This document shows, one piece after another, positions 63,511-64,000 of a stretch of DNA of 64,000 nucleotides. The position numbers and the translations under genes were made by a program. The DNA is from Neisseria chenwenguii (GTDB lineage Bacteria; Pseudomonadota; Gammaproteobacteria; Burkholderiales; Neisseriaceae), in NCBI RefSeq assembly GCF_002216145.1, contig NZ_CP022278.1:620001-684000 (forward strand), in the 5' to 3' direction. A model generated the notes under the pieces. It did not search any database and had not been told where the DNA came from. It worked only from the letters and a program-made list of their open reading frames with translations. The first letter of the stretch is position 1, and the number at the start of each line of letters is the position of its first letter.

Positions 63511-64000
63511 ATGAAAAAGCCCATTTTCCGCCTGAGTTTGCTGACCATGTCACTTGTTGCAGGTTTTGCCCGTGCCGATACGCCCCCGGAAAAAGCCGAG
63601 TTGCCGACCGTTCAGGTCAAGGCCGAAGCCACCTCTTCCACCCGCCGCATCACCACAAAAAAAATCGACGAAACGACGGCCACCGATATGAAAGAGGTTT
63701 TGTTTAACGAACCGTCCGTCAGTTTCGGCGGTGGCAACGCTACCTCGCAATGGCTGACCATCCGCGGCATGGGACAAGATCAAATTGATGTCAAAGTGGA
63801 CAACACCTATTCCGATTCCCAAATTTTCCACCACAACGGCCGTTTCCTGTTTGACCCCGAACTGGTGAAAGTCGTCGCCGTCCAAAAAGGCACAGGTTCG
63901 GCTTCCGTCGGCATCGGCGCGACCAGTGGTGCAATCGTGGCACAAACGGTTAACGCCAAAGATTTACTGCGCGACGGCCAGAACGTCGGCTTCAAAGTCG
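63511..64000 (+). CDS. TonB-dependent outer-membrane receptor, N-terminal part (partial)
   Basis: The first 163 codons of a receptor run off the right edge. It has a signal peptide (MKKPIFRLSLLTMSLVAGFARA) and a TonB-box-like region near LPTVQVKAEA. The plug domain shows TTATDMKEVLFNEPSVSFGGG, LTIRGMGQDQIDVKVDN and VVAVQKGTGSASVGIGATSGAI, the plug pattern of siderophore, heme or metal receptors. The HHNGRFLFDPEL segment resembles neisserial Tdf-type receptors, but the ligand cannot be told from the plug alone. A GAGGAC ribosome-binding region precedes the ATG at 63511. Confidence 0.88.
   Translation, partial: MKKPIFRLSLLTMSLVAGFARADTPPEKAELPTVQVKAEATSSTRRITTKKIDETTATDMKEVLFNEPSVSFGGGNATSQWLTIRGMGQDQIDVKVDNTYSDSQIFHHNGRFLFDPELVKVVAVQKGTGSASVGIGATSGAIVAQTVNAKDLLRDGQNVGFKV

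Overview
The window is chromosomal DNA from a Neisseria species. The sequence is saturated with the Neisseria DNA uptake sequence core GCCGTCTGAA, very often as AGGCCGTCTGAA, and inverted pairs of it serve as terminators. It also carries Correia-type elements, a dRS3 repeat, and typical Neisseria genes (gdhA, a Zur-type znu site, split accB/accC, pgl-like sugar genes). The uptake-word spectrum, the high G+C and a Wza/Wzb/Wzc cassette argue against N. meningitidis or N. gonorrhoeae and favour a commensal. The species cannot be fixed from the sequence alone.

Region 1 (1-20.8 kb) is a large glycan locus, all on the plus strand after the tail of a glpD-like gene. It holds two genes of the diacetylated glucuronic-acid sugar pathway (wbpD, wbpE), a Wzx/PglF flippase, four GT4 glycosyltransferases (two are tandem paralogues) and a Wzy/ligase-like membrane protein. 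A PglB-type phosphoglycosyltransferase overlaps an ATP-grasp gene (a split version of the PglB2 architecture). After that come a HAD phosphatase, a sugar N-formyltransferase, a PglC-type aminotransferase, the PglD-type 4,6-dehydratase, and a Wza-Wzb-Wzc export and length-control cassette. Gene content mixes the general O-linked protein glycosylation (pgl) locus with a Wzy-dependent polysaccharide system.

Region 2 (21-39.7 kb) is mostly housekeeping: gdhA, thyA, purH, an AT-rich orphan membrane protein, an EamA exporter, fis, a LysE exporter, dusB, a site-2-protease-like protein, yciO, an acetyltransferase, an isochorismatase-like hydrolase, pheA, a Bcr-type efflux pump, a HerA/DUF853 ATPase, an AEC transporter and a purine permease. 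Correia-like elements sit next to thyA and to the EamA gene.

Region 3 (39.7-49.6 kb) is the accessory, decaying part. It has a multi-deletion relic of prpC (methylcitrate synthase), OsmC, and a GntR/FCD regulator with an unusual 15-bp hairpin in its leader. A Zur-boxed zinc ABC operon follows (33-residue membrane ORF, znuC, znuB, no znuA). A TPP riboswitch with an intrinsic terminator precedes a DUF2288 gene and a shredded cytX thiamine-precursor transporter. The region ends with a lipoprotein and a large RTX/lipase gene whose start lies behind 14 copies of a tetranucleotide, which puts it in the OFF frame here.

Region 4 (49.6-64 kb) returns to core genes: queA, accB-accC, prmA, a NERD protein, a YejA-type peptide-binding protein, YihY/BrkB, wrbA, an ArsR regulator, xth, and groES-groEL with a sigma-32-like promoter. 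The window ends inside a TonB-dependent receptor preceded by a weak Fur-like site. No tRNA, rRNA, transposase, prophage or CRISPR array was seen.
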